Under the pieces are notes generated by a model. That model made no database searches and was not told the DNA's origin. It saw nothing but the letters and a program-made list of their open reading frames with translations. Positions 63,330 to 64,000 of a DNA stretch of 64,000 bases are shown here, one piece after another. Position numbers and translations under genes: made by a program. The stretch's first letter is position 1. The number at the start of each line of letters is the position of its first letter. The stretch covers positions 2,418,001 to 2,482,000 of the forward strand of contig CM074768.1 in the NCBI GenBank assembly GCA_037355855.1, written 5' to 3'. This DNA is from Pseudo-nitzschia pungens. Taxonomy: Eukaryota > Bacillariophyta > Bacillariophyceae > Bacillariales > Bacillariaceae.

Positions 63330-64000
63330 CGTCCGAAAACTGGTTCGCGACCCTTTTTGAGAAATTTTTTGGGGGGTCGCGATGAATTCCTGGCTGTTTT
63401 TTTTGTGTAGCTTGACCCGTTGCACCCTCGCGATTCCCTACCCCCATCGCGTACTTATCGTGAAATGACATCACCATGTCGCACCGGAAAACTCCTTATG
63501 CAGTAGGTTCGCCTGAATGAGATATACGATGACAAAGGATCGTCTTGCCCTACGAGAGGTGTATTCATCCATGATGTCAACTATGTCGAGTAAATAGAAA
63601 AGTCGCGTAAGAATGTGTCAGTGAAACAATAAAAAGATTTACTTATTTTAAAATGCTTGTCATCAATTTGCAAGTGACGTATTGGAAACCTTGCCCTCGT
63701 TTTCATGGACGTTGCCCTTTGTGACTCATTCTTCTCGTCAAAAAACAATTGGCACACTAAATGACGAACATGAGAATATTTCGCTCAAGAAGAACGTCAA
63801 AGAACCTATTCTCTGCAACTTTAATAATTGATAAAGAACGCAGAATGTGACTCAGAAAGACGTTTTTTAGATTAAGATTCATGTCTTTTCTTCTTATTTC
63901 GTGCGCCTATCTTGACACTTCTTACTAAGGTTTACTGAGATAACTCGTAAAGAACAGATTACAAGTAACTTCGTACGATAACTTACTTTTATGATGTGAA
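63330..64000 (-). mobile_element. Element 4: left end of another CGTCCG-TIR copy, running off the window
   Basis: Begins CGTCCGAAAACTGGTTCGCG, preceded by TA. The next ~100 bp (GGGGGGTCGCGATGAATTCC, then TGTAGCTTGACCCG) are a diverged version of the 3' end of elements 1-3, so it is probably oriented like element 1. From about 63480 I see no similarity to the other copies and no gene. Only one end is inside the window, so a solitary fragment is possible. Confidence 0.75.

Overview
The window looks like nuclear DNA of a stramenopile, most probably a diatom. It has GT-AG introns of about 115 bp, long intergenic stretches, a eukaryotic tRNA with pol III boxes, a CoDi-like Ty1/copia retrotransposon, a secreted berberine-bridge-type flavoprotein and a type II membrane FkbM-like protein. 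No search was run, so family names come from motifs read by eye. A 500-N assembly gap lies at 6750-7249.

Left part (1-24.5 kb): a tRNA-Val(AAC), a two-exon secreted protein (2425-3971, minus), a long satellite field (7.25-15.8 kb) enclosing one orphan 683-aa gene (9652-11703, minus), an FkbM-type gene (16449-17474, plus), more tandem and inverted repeats, and a GC-rich FAD oxidoreductase gene (22481-24214, plus).

Right part (24.5-64 kb) is almost entirely transposable elements. A Ty1/copia element on the minus strand (24572-38911) has identical 310-bp LTRs and a 5-bp AGCGT target duplication. Its polyprotein frame is split by a 7.9-kb DNA transposon (element 1, 27397-35335). A 13.9-kb relative (element 2, 42422-56315) appears to be the full-length form. 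It carries a 1063-aa transposase-like protein, a 731-aa Cys-rich protein on the opposite strand, a 721-aa acidic/basic protein and a spliced 495-aa protein. A third copy (element 3, 56428-62906) has lost all genes and is filled with minisatellites. The left end of a fourth starts at 63330. A 2.1-kb element (39102-41215) has different but related termini. The elements share CGTC-type inverted termini and 2-bp target duplications. This is supported by an in-frame repair of the copia ORF and by an uninterrupted copy of the host repeat at 63.0-63.2 kb.

The large four-gene transposon family is the best candidate for something undescribed. Its transposase-like protein resembles the CACTA/Mirage/Chapaev-Plavaka group, but the cargo genes are unrecognised. 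Several unrelated tandem arrays in the window have a monomer of exactly 181 bp.
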